Part shown: positions 12,401-40,702 of the stretch, piece after piece
Position numbering within the stretch: position 1 is the first letter of the stretch
Layout: every line of letters begins with the position of its first letter
Origin: Eudorina sp. 2006-703-Eu-15
Lineage: Eukaryota > Chlorophyta > Chlorophyceae > Chlamydomonadales > Volvocaceae
Assembly (NCBI GenBank): GCA_003117195.1
Contig: BDSI01000059.1
Span: 641,481-705,480 of the forward strand
Length of the DNA: 64,000 bases
Reading direction: 5' to 3'
The notes under the pieces: model-generated
Databases searched by the model: none
What the model saw: the letters and a program-made list of their open reading frames with translations, nothing else
What the model was told of the DNA's origin: nothing
Position numbers and translations under genes: made by a program

Positions 12401-15076
12401 ACTCAAAGCCCCCACCCGTGACCTCCCGGGTCCCTCAACCCCCCTGAACCCATCCAGCCGGGAGGGATACTTCCTCCAGCATCCCCTCATCCACCGCCCC
12501 GCCCCTAAACCCGCCCACTCCCACCCCCACCATCCCCACCATCCCCGCACCACGCACCACCGTCCCTCCCTCCCACCGTCCACCCCCTCCCACCTTCACC
12601 GCACCGAGCACCAGTACCCTCCCTCCCTCCATCCCTCCCCCCCAACCCCCACACCACCACCCCCGCACCGTGCACCACCGACGCCGCGTGCAGGTGGATC
12701 ATCCCGCGGCTGATCTCGGCGGCGGTGCGCAGCAGCGCGCGCCGCGCCAGGTCCTCCGTCCGCAGCCCCGGCTTGGGCCGGAAGGCGCTCCTCTGGATGG
12801 CGGCCTGCAGGCTGCCCAGCTCGCACAGCTCCTGCACCGCCATCACCATCGTCTGATGGGGGCCAGCGCCGATGGCCGCAAGCATCTCCCGCCAGCCCTG
12901 ACGCGCGTGGGACACCTTGCGCGGGTTGCCGAAGCCGTCCTCTGGGGCGGGGGCGTGGGGTGCCGAAGGGGCCGTGGGGATGCGAAGGGGCCGGAAGGCG
13001 GGAGGGCATTTGAGGCCGAGCAGGGCGAGGGGGGCGAGGAGGGCGAGGAGGGCATTTGAGGGCGAGGGAGGGGAGGGCGAGGGGGCAACGCGGCAGCCGT
13101 TGGAGGACAGGAGGAGGTGCGGGCGAGGAGGGAGGCGGAGGAGCGGATGATGGCCCGCATGCCAGGGAGGGGTGGGTATCTGCCCCGCAACAGAAAACCG
13201 CGCAGGCAGGCGCGTCCGGGGCTCCAGGGGGGTGGGCGTGCTGCAACCCCTTCCCCCCTCTCCCTTCCCCGTCCCTCCCCCTTTCCCTCCCCCCTCTCCC
13301 TCTCTCCCTCTCTCCCGCGCCCCAGTCGCTTCTGCGGCGCGAGCGGGGCCGGCCGATGCCCGGCCGCTGGTGGCCAGCGGCCGCTGGGCGAGAAGGTCAT
13401 AGAGATGCAATACAGTACGGGGCCGTACGCACCCGAACCCATGGACGGCATCACGGGGATGGACGAGCCGGGCGTCGTCGCGCCACTGGCCGACGGGTCG
13501 GAGGGGCCGCTGCCGATGCCGCCCCTGCCCTCCTCCGCGAACGACTCCAGGAACTCCCGAGTAAGTACGGCAGCTCGTGTGACGTACGTCCGTAGAACCT
13601 GCAGGAAAGGCAAGTGTACGACACATGGTGCCGTACAGGAATGATGCGGGGTCGGGTCGTCACGCAGGGTTGGGGGGAGGTGGCGCGAGAGCGGGGGGGA
13701 AGAGCGTGTGCACAAGACCGCAGCGGCGGCCCAGCGGCCCACCGGGGGCGGTTTGCTCCGGAACCCCGCTTAGTTCGCCCCACTACCTACGGGCGTTCCC
13801 AGAGGCTAAACCTCCCGTTTGCTACGTTTGTTCGTTTCTGGTCTGGGTTTCCTATTACACCCCCGTTCGCTTTTATTCCGTGTGCCCGTCCCTATCGCGG
13901 TTTGCTCCGAAACCCCTCCGTGCGCCCGTCCCTGTCGCGGTTTGCTCCAAAACCCCTCCGTGCGCCCGTCCCTGTCGCGGTTTGCTCCAAAACCCCTCCG
14001 TGCGCCCGTCCCTGTCGCGGTTTGCTCCAAAACCCCTCCGTGCGCCCGTCCCTGTCGCGGTTTGCTCCAAAACCCCTCCGTGCGGCCGTCCCTGTCGCGA
14101 TTTGCTCCAAAACCCCTCCGTGCGCCCGTCCCTGTCGCGGTCTGCTCCGAAACATCTCCGTGCGCCCGTCCCTGTCGCGGTCTGCTCCGAAACCCCTCCG
14201 TGCGCCCGTCCCTGTCGCGGTCTGCTCCGAAACCCCTCCGAAACCCCTCCGAAACCCCGCCTGTACCTGCGGATGGTGGAGCTGCGGCCCCACCAGCGCC
14301 TCCCGGACCCCGGTGCGATCCAGCGCATTGGAGCACATGAACTTGACCGCACAGTCGCTGCCCTGGTACACGCCTGGGGGGGGGCCGCAGCCGGGGGTGG
14401 GTGGGTGGGTGGGCGGGGGGCCTCGCTCAGTCGGCATGCATGCGGCGATGTGGGTCGGCTTGCGCCGATGTGGGTCGTTTGGGTGGCGAGGCAGGGGCGC
14501 GTGACTTGCCAGGCGGGTGTGTGGGTGTGTGGGTGTGTGGGCGTTTGGGGGGTTGGGGGGTTGGGTGTTATTGGAGAACTGAGCCGCGCGAGGGCGAGAG
14601 GTTTAGTCGACCCGTCAGCGGGCCGTGCTCTGGGGCCCTGGCGGAAGGAGGTGGATGGCACCAGGCGAACAGCGCCCTCTCTGTCGGAGGCCAGGGCCCG
14701 TACCTCGGTACACCAGCGCAAATGATCCGCTCCCGATGCAGCTGATGAGCTGGACTGAATCGAGAAGCTGTTGGCACGTCTGCAGGTTGAGCGCCGCCTC
14801 ACCGACGGGCACCGACGGGATGATGCAGTTGGTGGTGAGTGTGGCTCCGGTCGCCGCGTTGGGTTGGGGCGCTAAGGAAGGTAGCTCCGGCATGAGTCCC
14901 GCTGCTAGCAGGACCGCCCCGCCATCAAACGGCGACCGCAATTCTCCCTCCGCCATTGAAGGTGCAGGCACGGATGGCATCGCCGGCGCCTGCTTTGCCG
15001 GCACGGATGCACTTGGACATATTTCCGGCCTTGGCAATGATTTCTTCGGTAAAACACCGCACAAAATGTTGCCCAT
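9481..15076 (-). CDS. TKL-type serine/threonine protein kinase with acylation-type N terminus
   Basis: Exons: 15076-14704, 14373-14267, 13598-13433, 12941-12669, 11927-11860, 11134-11071, 10458-10330 and 9698-9481. All join in phase, giving 465 residues. The start is chosen because it gives MGNILCG, a Gly2/Cys6 pattern typical of N-myristoylation plus palmitoylation. Kinase landmarks are GSGSFALVYRG (115-125), AVK with Lys135, a Ser/Pro/Gly-rich insert of about 40 residues after strand 4, VVHGDLKPANVLL (Asp308, Asn313), VADFGLSHV (Asp332), AYMCPESY (Glu359), DVYAMGIILWEMLTG and QRPTFVELESQL near the end. Catalytic Lys, Asp and DFG are present. HRD is replaced by HGD, so it is a non-RD kinase. 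The stop at 9481 assumes read-through of a good donor (CGG|gtaagg, 9528), so a longer C terminus is possible. The substrate is unknown. Confidence 0.88.
11206..11390. repeat. (GGGTC)n pentanucleotide array with GGGGC flanks
   Basis: More than 30 consecutive GGGTC units, flanked by GGGGC and GGGGCC runs, lie in the first-kinase intron between 11859 and 11135. Acceptor-side sequence of the exon at 11134 begins only about 15 bp beyond the GGGGCC flank. Confidence 0.96.
13885..14250. repeat. 40-bp minisatellite, about 9 copies
   Basis: Direct repeat of a 40-bp unit containing TGCGCCCGTCCCTGTCGCGG followed by TTTGCTCCAAAACCCCTCCG, in the first-kinase intron between 14266 and 13599. Sequence drifts from the TTTGCTCCAA form to TCTGCTCCGA toward the exon at 14267. 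Confidence 0.96.
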
Positions 15077-15480
15077 GACGCATTCTGTTACGTCACCTTC
15101 GCGTGTCCTTCTGCTTTGACTGACTAAAGTTGCACCATAATTAGGTGGCGCACAGCCTGCGGGCAGGTGTTTGGCGGCCACCTGGACCAGCCCGAAAATT
15201 GCATGCTGCACTCTTAAGCACTGAATTCACCAGGTTACCCTAAAAGTAAGTTTGCACCTTATCATCAAACTACGAAGTACATAGGTAGTTACAGACTTGA
15301 GATGAAAGCCGTTACCGTACGGTATTTCTATACGGTACCGTATTTACAAAAGAATTGAGTCCATTTACAACACAAACAAGTGCCAGGGTTATAATTTACG
15401 TCTAACAATTGATCATCTCAATCCGTGACGGACTAAAACATTTCTGACGACGAGAATTACTCATGTGTACGGTACTGCTG
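15077..15480 (-). promoter_or_regulatory. Putative promoter/5' region of the first kinase
   Basis: AT-richer stretch upstream of the start at 15076. It contains the near-palindromic pair CCGTACGG and CGGTACCG with the intervening text TATTTCTATA at about 15315-15345. It is assigned by position and composition only. Confidence 0.35.
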
Positions 15481-18400
15481 CCCGAGCAGGCTGCCTAATC
15501 ACGCTGTCTGATCGCTGCATCCGTTCGCCCACGTCGCAATGAACAATGTCGCAGGAGCATCAATGACCAATGCCGAGCACCGTACCCGGGTTGTTGTTTA
15601 AAGCATGTATCTTTGCGAAGCACATTGCGCTTGCTGAGATGCGACAATTACGAAGCAAGTCATTCCACCAGATTGCCCCAGGTGCGTGCGCTACCCATCC
15701 TGGTACGTCGTTATCGTCATCGGCACAGGGATCATGGACCAAGCACGCGTCAATTAATATAATCATTAATACTTCAATCTGATTGCCCGTTGGTATCAAC
15801 CCGGTGACGATCCTTGCCGACCTGGTTTGTGCGTCGGACCCGGGCCAGCTGGGCGTTGCTGGCGCGGTTGGATCCGCCATGCGGGCTGTTGCTGCGGTTG
15901 CTGTAACAGATATCGTACCTGAGGCTCCTGACCTTACCCACACAGCTGGCCACCCAGGCGCCCCGCCCACACAGCCAACCAGCTTTGTGCCTCGCGGCTC
16001 AGTCCTCCCGTAACACCCGCACGGACGTACGCGTTCCTCCCGCGGGCTCTTCTCCTCGCGGACTCAGTTCTCTTATCCTATCCACACAGCCACCTGGGCG
16101 GGTTTCTCATTAAACACAGCCATCCGGGGCGTCGGTATGGTGCTGCTTCGCAGCTCATTCACCTCCACCCAGCGACTCAGCCTAGCAACCCGGCCCCGCC
16201 GTTGGCCGGACAGTCCGGCCGATACCAGGCATCCGTGCGAGGGGGGCGATGACCGAGGCTGAGCGCTGCAGGAGGCGTAGCGGTGGCTGGGGCGGTCCGA
16301 CCGCAGAGTGACACGTCCCATCTACCGTATTTGCTTGACTGCATTTGAGACATGCATGCGAGTACCGCAGTACGAATGAGCAGTACCTACCGTACACGCC
16401 GTGGCAGCAGGAGGCTCCGAGGCCGGGAGGAGCTCCGCCTTGATCCGTCCATCCCCCCGCGCCCTCACTAACGACACACGCCTCGGTTAGGTGAAGACCA
16501 AGGCGCGTGACGAACTGACGATGACGTTCATCACAACAAGCTAACAGACCGTGATGCCACGATGTGCCCCTCCTGGCACGAGCCGAACTAGTGCACCTGT
16601 CTCGCACTGACCCCTGCCACACGCCTGGCACTGTGGCACATCCCTGGCACTGTGGCACGCCTGGCACTGTGGCATACCCCTCACACCAACCCAGACAAAA
16701 GGTGCCTCACCGATCCGCCCCGTCCCCTCCGATTGCCACCCAGCGTCCCTTCCACTTCTAACATCACAGCCGGTGGCTGGGCAGGGCCGTACACCCCACA
16801 CCACAGCTGTATGCAGCAGCGGCAGCACCCCAACAACATACAAGGAACAATAAGTCTAGATGCATCGACCGGGCGTCGTTCGATGAGCAGCGGTGCCATT
16901 ACAACATCGTATCTGGCACGGCACGGCACGGCACAGCACGGCACAGCACGAGTAATGAACAATCCAGGTCACGAAGGAGAGGGAACCGCAAGGCGCCGAT
17001 GCGGCCGCCTGCTGGCTCACACACGTGAACATGTCGATAAATGCAGTTTGCGATGCAGCCCAACGCTGGCAAGCCTGATAAAACAATGTGGGACTGAGGA
17101 AATTGCGCCATGTAAACTGGACGAAACAAAGGCGCAGAGGGCTATCGTACTTGATGCCAAGTGCGCATCATCTCCGCATCATCTCCGCATCATCTCCACA
17201 TCATCTCCACATCATCTCGCGCAGTGAACTGGTGATCGCTCATGCATGGGTGGGTGGGCGGGTGGCGCCACCCACACGCAGCGGCCTCCCCACGCCCCCC
17301 TGCTGGCCCCTTGGCAGCAAGGACGCACGCGCCGCAGGTCGCCCCCACTCCCACTACCACAACCACTCCCACTACCACTCCCAAAACCAGCTGGCACCTC
17401 GCTCTGGGGACCAAGCGACGCAGCCTGCTGTCTGCGGTTGGAAGTGAGTGACTTGTTCGTGAAATACTCAGCTACCCGGCCACCGGCGTGCGTGCGTGTC
17501 CGCCTGCCGCGCCTTCCAGCCACAGCCCAGCCACGATACTCCCACCACCAACACAATCACCATCACCATCACCATCACCAGTCACCAGTCACCAATCACC
17601 AATTCACCAATTCACCATCACCGCCACCATCACCACCATCATTTTATTAATGATGATGCTACAGTGGACCCCGCTACGGTCATCGGTGGCAGCCGATAGC
17701 TTCCTCGCTAACCACACACTGCAAGAAACCGAAACCGTCGCCACCCTGGCGCACCGGAGACCGGACAGGCTCCACAGGTGCACCGAAGCCCACCGCGCAG
17801 CCCGCACCCACTCCACCAGGGAACCACCCCGTTCCTGGGGGCCAGCCGCAGCCAGGGATAAAGCCCACTCAGGGAGAGTCAGCCACGCACCGGGGCGCTC
17901 TTATTTACGAACGATTCACCACCACAGCCAAGGCCGTCGTCCGTCTCCGGCAGTGGCCGGTAGTCTTGGAGGGCGACGAGGGAGCTCGCGAGTCACCCTC
18001 GGGGGCTGTCTGTCTGGACTGCCGCCCAGGGTCAAGAACACCTCCCAGCCCCGGCCCCCCAACAAGGGCCCAGTGTTTACGTGATCGTCCCATTCCCCCG
18101 CGGCCCCCGCTGAGGCCACTGCTGGTATTCGACTAACTATCCTGCTGCCCTGGTTGCACAGGATCATCACCACGGCACACCATCACCGCCACCATCACCG
18201 CCACCATCACCGCCACCATCACCGCCACCATCACCGCCACCATCACCGCCACCATCACCGCCACCATCACCGCCACCATCACCGCCACCATCACCGCCAC
18301 CATCACCGCCACCATCACCGCCACCATCACCGCCACCATCACCGCCACCATCACCGCCACCATCACCGCCACCATCACCGCCACCATCACCGCCACCATC

Positions 18401-20005
18401 ACCGCCACCATCACCGCCACCATCACCGCCACCATCACCGCCACCATCACCGCCACCATCACCGCCACCATCACCGCCACCATCACCGCCACCATCACCG
18501 CCACCATCACCGCCACCATCACCGCCACCATCACCGCCACCATCACCGCCACCATCACCGCCACCATCACCGCCACCATCACCGCCACCATCACCGCCAC
18601 CATCACCGCCACCATCACCGCCACCATCACCGCCACCATCACCGCCACCATCACCGCCACCATCACCGCCACCATCACCGCCACCATCACCGCCACCATC
18701 ACCGCCACCATCACCGCCACCATCACCGCCACCATCACCGCCACCATCACCGCCACCATCACCGCCACCATCACCGCCACCATCACCGCCACCATCACCG
18801 CCACCATCACCGCCACCATCACCGCCACCATCACCGCCACCATCACCGCCACCATCACCGCCACCATCACCGCCACCATCACCGCCACCGACCACCGCCA
18901 CCATCACCGCCACCATCACCGCCACCGACCACCGCCACCATCACCGCCACCGACCACCGCCACCATCACCGCCACCGACCACCGCCACCATCACCGCCAC
19001 CGACCACCGCCACCATCACCGCCACCGACCACCGCCACCATCACCGCCACCGACCACCGCCACCATCACCGCCACCGACCACCGCCACCATCACCGCCAC
19101 CGACCACCGCCACCATCACCGCCACCGACCACCGCCACCATCACCGCCACCACCGCCACCCACCGCCACCGACCACCGCCACCATCACCGCCACCGACCA
19201 CCGCCACCATCACCGCCACCATCACCGCCACCATCACCGCCACCATCACCGCCACCATCACCGCCACGATCACCGCCACCGACCACCGCCACAGACCACC
19301 GCCACCATCACCGCCACCATCACCGCCACGGGCTCTCCGCGTTCATTCATGCTCAGTATCGGACACCCGCAAAGGCACCAGCCGGCGGTCAAAGGATGCA
19401 CGCGGTCAAGGTCCGCACGCTGTCGTGGGGCAGCGCCGCCGCCCCCCAACGGCAAGTAACCAAGTAAGACAGGCCGCCAGAAGCCCCACCGCCCGATGGC
19501 GACAGTACGACATCTTTGTGTAATACGACAGTATACCTAGGATCCGGAGCCCAGCTCAAAGCCCGCACAACTATACCCCAGGGCCGTACATACACAGCCT
19601 CATGAAAAAACCCGGGCGGACTACTGGCCGGGTCCGCGGGCCCGCTTCGCCCCGCTGGGCAGGCCACCAACGTCCACGGCGGGCGGTCCTACCTCCACGG
19701 CCACACACACACTCGAGTCACTCGGGAGCCCCCGCGCCGCCCCCGACCGAAGTGAGGACACACACCCGCGGCAGCTTCAGCGGCAGCGGCAATGCCCCGC
19801 CCGCCCGCGCACAGCCCTTGAAAGCAAGCTTGCATTATCCTATCCCCGCGCAATGACGCCATTATTTACGGTATCTCTCGGTGCCCGGGCATTCCTACCC
19901 CAGTAAGCAAGTCCCCGTCCCCCCGCCAGGCCAGCTCCTGGCCAGCCACCCAAGCACTGCTGGGCCGAAAGCCTGCGTGTTTTTCACCCAGTAGAATACA
20001 AAACA
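15481..20005. other. Intergenic region without a supported gene
   Basis: Between the two kinase genes. It contains a GGCACTGTGGCAC microrepeat (16625-16675), a dispersed GGGCGGGTTTCTC element (16096-16125), a dispersed GGACCCCGCTA element (17645-17712), the 1.1-kb 12-bp array and simple CAT/CCA runs (17340-17640). A frame at 15560-15970 (minus) was examined but shows no family motif. Confidence 0.55.
18178..19335. repeat. 1.15-kb minisatellite, 12-bp unit CACCATCACCGC
   Basis: About 60 near-perfect copies of CACCATCACCGC (18178-18885) are followed by a section where 12-bp units alternate with 6-bp CACCGA steps in a higher-order pattern (18886-19330). The unit is a multiple of three, so it reads open in several frames (His/Arg, Ala/Val/Met, Gly/Asp). 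These frames are not credible genes. Confidence 0.98.
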
Positions 20006-20333
20006 TCTATAGTAGTGTTAAGTCAAGCAAGGAACGAATGCCCCGGCACCCAACGCGTCCAGATGATCCCCAACGCACCAAAGCTCCAAACGCCCCCTCA
20101 CTTGGAGCCCATGCCACCCGGCTAACCCCCCGCAATAAAGCAACACCCAACTTGCGTTCTTCGACCCGGGGAGCTGATGAGGTGCCTCCAATGGGCGAGG
20201 GCCGGGCTAGCCGGAAGCGAATGAGCTCCCCGGCGAGATCGACCGCCGGCGGCTCGCCGTCGTCTGAATCGATGCGGCTGCAGATGAGTCCGAGTCGCGG
20301 GTTGCCATGCCGCGCGCGGGTCCCCTCCAGGTC
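20006..20333 (-). CDS. Possible exon of an unidentified minus-strand gene
   Basis: From a candidate acceptor (TTTCTGAG, 20334) the minus strand is open for about 108 codons to a TAG near 20009. It contains GLICSRIDSDDGEPPAVDLA and GELIRFRLARPSP, a balanced composition unlike the flanking repeats. No upstream partner exon or family was identified. It could be a small gene between the two kinases, or chance. Confidence 0.25.
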
Positions 20334-21822
20334 CTCAGAAAGGTGGGGGAGGGGCAGCCGTCAACCGTCCGCCGACATCATGTGCGTCTCTCAACCTGCC
20401 ACGAGTACGACCAAGTACGGCACACAGCCCTGCCTCATGAGGGATCCTACGAGCTCCGCACCCCGCACAGACAAGTAAGGCGGCGGCGGCGCCCGCCTGC
20501 TTGAGCCGAGGAGTCGCTTCGTTCGACGCCCCGGGTGCGCTCATGTAGGGCGGACCGATCGATCCGCCTCTCCCTCGGGGCCTTATGTACGGCCCTACAA
20601 ATTCCTGCCTTATGTAAGGCCCCACAAAGCTGCCTGCTCGGGCGCAGCGCGGCCTGGACGCTCGGAGCCCCGCCGGGCGTCGAGAGCTTGAGGGGAAGGG
20701 CCGCACGGCTTTTCCATCCTATGTCATTCTTGTTGTCCTGCCCCGCAATCTCCCGCTCGCTCGGACGGCAAACACCGTACGTACCGCTCATCGCCCGTTG
20801 AGACGCACCCCCTCAAAAGCTAGCCCGAACGAACGGGGCTCGGGCTCACGAACCCTACACCTCTACACAACACCCTTGACGATGTGTACCCTCACCCTCC
20901 TGCTGCAAGGCCCACGTCCCAAGGCAGCCTTGCCTGCCACACGCAGTTGCGCGAGAGCTGCTGGCCTTGCCTGCCACACACTGCGCTCGAGCCGGACGGA
21001 GTGAAAATGGTCCTCGCCGTACGTATGTACGTATCTGTGGGGTGCCCCCCGAGGCCCCCCTGCAACCCAGCCCATCTCGCATGAGCCAAACAAACAACCG
21101 CCAGGAAGGAAGGAAGGATGATCCAGCAGTGCGGGCGACGAGGAAGTGGAGGCGAGGCAGAGGACAAGGAGCTGGCAGGAGGAGGAGTTGGAGGAGGAGG
21201 AGGAGGCGATGGCGAGCGGAACTGGCGCTGCGTGGCAGTTGTGAGGTTCCCCAGCCGAGTAGCTGCGGCCGGCCCCCCGTCACCTACCCACCCCGGGTGG
21301 GCGACCAGCATCGCCCCTGAACAGCGGATAAGGTTGCATGCCCCCCCATAATCTCAGTGCTCACCGCCGAAACACATCAGCGTGCCGTACGGTTGCAGTA
21401 CGGCTGCTGCATCAGCTATACCCCTGGCCTCTGCCAACCACGAACCGCCGTAAGTACTTTGCATGCGGCGCAAAACAAGTGTGTGGTTATACGGCGCGCG
21501 AGTTGTCGTGCGCCGCGTAGTTTTCATGACAGCTTTCGCAAGTTCTCGGCCCGACTGACCGCAAATGATTTAGACAACAACAGCAGACTGATGGCGCCGT
21601 GAGACAAAAGTGGCGCGCCAAGTCATCAAATTCGACGCCGTATCCGCCGTACCATCTGTATCCACCGTACCGTCTACACGATTGACAATGAGCCATGGAT
21701 GGCACTTTCAAGTGGGCAATGCCGTACAAGAGGCATCCAGTGCTAATCTTGCATGCTTGCAAACCCGCTTGCAAACCCGCTTGCAAAAGCAAACACCGAC
21801 CCGCGGGTCAGTCGTCAGTCCC
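20334..21822. other. Downstream flank of the large kinase; no supported gene
   Basis: Includes a 36-bp imperfect duplication of TTATGTACGGCCCTACAAA (20583 and 20611) and A/G-rich stretches (21100-21220). The stretch from about 21330 to 21820 is less GC-rich and may be 3' UTR of the kinase. No clear TGTAA signal was located. Confidence 0.5.
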
Positions 21823-38064
<16,242 letters not shown>

Positions 38065-38865
38065 TCTTCTCCCATAGAAGCCAGAGTACTTGGCGCTGCT
38101 TCCCGTTGTTCACGTGTATGGTTTGAGCTATAGACTGTGATTAAAACTTGACAGCGCACAAGCCGACAATGTTTCAACGTACCGATAAGCCGGCAACCAC
38201 CTTTTTGAGTCAGTCACTAAGGTTTGTAAAGTAACTTCCAGGTTTTTGATATCCTATGTCTAAATGCCTAAGCAGTGCTGGAAACAGCCGTCGTTGAACA
38301 AGCGACGTACGAAGGTTATTCGTTGTACTTCGCATTCATACATTTTTCATAAGAGTGGACTCCTTTGGTGCCCTGTTATTTATAATCTTTTACATAAAGA
38401 AACGCTGATTTGACATGATTTGCATATGCGTTCTACGAACGTGTTAAAATATCGTTGCTTGTCGTCGTACTCGCCGTAATCCCCATGTACGCTCCCTCAC
38501 GACGACGCACGCCAGGAACCGCACACGGTGATATACCATTCCCAACCTTGTGATTATGTCAACCAAGGAACCTTTGTTCGCGCTTTTTGGATTTGCGCAA
38601 CACGTTTCGTCGACATCATCGTGGACCTTCTGCATGCATGTAATCCTTCTCAGTCCTTCTTGGGCACATCGGATGCCTCCCGAGCACCCGTTGTAGCCCG
38701 GAGGCCGTGTGCTCCATCAGAACTGCAAAGTCGCCTTCTACTGCGCTCCCGCCGCACCCAATCGGTCAGGCTGTCACAAACATCCAGGTCCCACCTAACG
38801 GTATCGATGGAGCCGAAATCGCAAAGTACCGCGCGATGACTCCGTGGCATGCTCGTTGGTTTCTC

Positions 38866-39140
38866 TTGGTAGGACTTCACAGTACAAGGGGGACGAGCAA
38901 TGAAGCTGCTCAAACTTTTCGTAGTACGTCATGTTGCTTCTTACTAATCCGCCCCAACTCACTTTACCCAAGAACAGCTGAATGCTGCGCGTAAAACGAT
39001 GCAAGGTTCCTCTTGGTAGTCTGACTCGACGTTACAAGGGTGACGAGCAATAAAGCTTCTCGCACTCTCGCACTAGTACGTCATGTCGCTTATTACTAGT
39101 CCACCCTAACTCACTTCACCCAAGAACAGCCGCATGCTGC
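38866..39140. repeat. Imperfect tandem duplication of about 130 bp
   Basis: Copy 1 (about 38866-38990) and copy 2 (about 39004-39135) share in the same order GGTTYCTCTTGGTAG, ACAAGGGKGACGAGCAAT, AGTACGTCATGT, TTACTA, CCAACTCACTT and ACCCAAGAACAGC. They have diverged by scattered substitutions and small indels. Confidence 0.8.
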
Positions 39141-39300
39141 ATCGCTTTTTACGCCGAAAAAGTCCACAAATCAAATCATCGACTGCCTGGCAACATTACC
39201 TCTTGCATTCTGCGCCGCCTTGCATACGGTACGGTAATAATCCGTGACGGTGACGGTACCTAGGCTGTTATTCGTTTGATTCAATTCGAGCGAGCATTGA

Positions 39301-39305
39301 TTACA
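39301..39305 (-). terminator. Candidate TGTAA poly(A) signal
   Basis: TTACA on the plus strand reads TGTAA on the minus strand, about 590 bp downstream of the stop at 39897. TGTAA is the usual chlamydomonad signal. The distance is long, so the assignment is weak. Confidence 0.25.
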
Positions 39306-39896
39306 CACAGTCTGTGACGCGATGAACCTGCGTGCCCACCATTGCTTGACACCGTTCGCGCCGCCTGCTGAGCACCGAACGCCCACCCAGCCGCAAGCCC
39401 ATCAAGACGTATGCCTCAGACCTTGCTTCGTCAGAGGTGCAGACGACTACGTAGATCGACAACCCCTGCCTGCGATGCAGCTCAACTGCTTTTGGGGGAA
39501 GATCCATTCAGCAGAGCTGCCCTTCAGTCGCCGCCGTCTGCGTCGGGCCAGACACACCTCACTACGTCCCCGCAGTGTACGCCGCCGCACGTGCCCCGCC
39601 TGGAGCTCAAACGAAGCGCGAGCGTGCGAGCGAGTGCATTGCGCACAAAATTTCACGGAGCGTGCCAAAGCGCACTCCGTCAGTAGTCCTGCCTACCTGG
39701 TCGTCATCAACTCCCAACGACTGCTCGAGATGCCCTTGCTACTCTTCCCTACGCATGCGCGGCAACAACGGTATTCCAGTCCGTACAAGGCACGCAGCCA
39801 GCCACGGTCGTTCCTCCCCGGGATATCCACACCCGCCACAACAGCTTCCAAAATCAGACCGGCGCGACGCCGGGAGAGAGCTGACGAGCCGCATCA

Positions 39897-40702
39897 TCAG
39901 GCTGCGCTCGCAGTCACGGTTGCAGTGGCCGCAGTAATCGTGTTCACAGGGTCCGAGATGAAGACCGCACACAGCTCCCCAGCTGCATTCTTTCCCAACG
40001 AGATGTTCGGGTGCTCTGTCTCCTCAACCTCAGAAACGATGTCCAAATCCCACAAACTCAGGAGCACCTCCAGTCGGTCGGCCTCGGCGCTGTAGTGCCA
40101 ATTGACTGCCAGCGGCTGCTTGCCGTTCACCTGCTCCTCAGTGTCAAAGTAGTGGCATGCAGTTCTGCTTGGCGCGGAACGGATTTCCAACAGCACCACC
40201 CGGTCCTCGCCATCATAGTCGGCATTGATGCCAAGAGCAAGGTAGTCCGTGTGGGCAGTCATACCCGCCTTGGGCCGCATGAAGCACACGTCCAGCGTCC
40301 TCGTGTCCGGGTACGTCTTTGAAAACATGGTGAACCTGCAGGAGATAGAACGAACAGGCAAGCAACTAGAGTCCCGGCTGAGGTCGACGACGCGCTGCAG
40401 GTTGCTTGAGGGACCTGGGTTCCCTGATGCGTGGCTGGATGGGGTTCTGATGTAACATCCATCCATTCATTCATGAAAGCCGATCTGAACTCCACCCGAC
40501 CGCCGCGCCGGCTCCGAGCTCACCGGGGGCCGTCAGCGGGCTGCGGGCTGGGCTGCCGGCGCAGCGCGGCCACCAACGTGCATCCAAGCCGCCGCGGCGT
40601 CAAGGCGCCGCTGCATGCACACGCGCACGCAAGCAGACACGCAAGTATATACCCGAAGTTTATCGCCAGGGGTCGCGCAACGCGCCGGAGATCAAATTTC
40701 AT
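39897..40702 (-). CDS. Protein with two DUF2283-like repeats and an N-terminal targeting or membrane segment
   Basis: Two exons, 40702-40524 and 40335-39897 (CG|gtgagc ... ctgcag|G), encode 205 residues in phase. The N terminus starts MKFDLRRVARPLAINFGYIL, followed by a Leu/Ala/Cys-rich stretch (about 13-34) that could be a transmembrane segment or organelle transit peptide. Residues about 86-115 (YLALGINADYDGEDRVVLLE) and 139-190 (YSAEADRLEVLLSL, then ISLGKNAAGELCAVFISDP) follow the DUF2283 pattern: Tyr-x3-Asp-x-Leu, a beta hairpin, then an acidic/Gly turn and a hydrophobic strand. That domain is small, of unknown function, and best known from bacteria and archaea. A shorter form starting at Met63 in exon 2 is possible. 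Function unknown. Confidence 0.7.

Larger units (their letters stand above)
38065..39896. other. Intergenic region: kinase promoter side and 3' flank of the DUF2283-like gene
   Basis: 38065-38460 is AT-rich and is probably the promoter and 5' UTR of the large kinase. 38866-39140 holds an imperfect direct duplication. The remainder has only unsupported open frames, including 39322-39896 on the plus strand, which overlaps antisense to the neighbouring gene. Confidence 0.55.

Noticed and set aside
18154..19467. Open frame of 437 codons, His-rich, with antisense Met-Ala-Val and Gly-Asp frames
   Set aside because: Produced entirely by a 12-bp satellite whose unit is a multiple of three; no domain and open in several frames at once.
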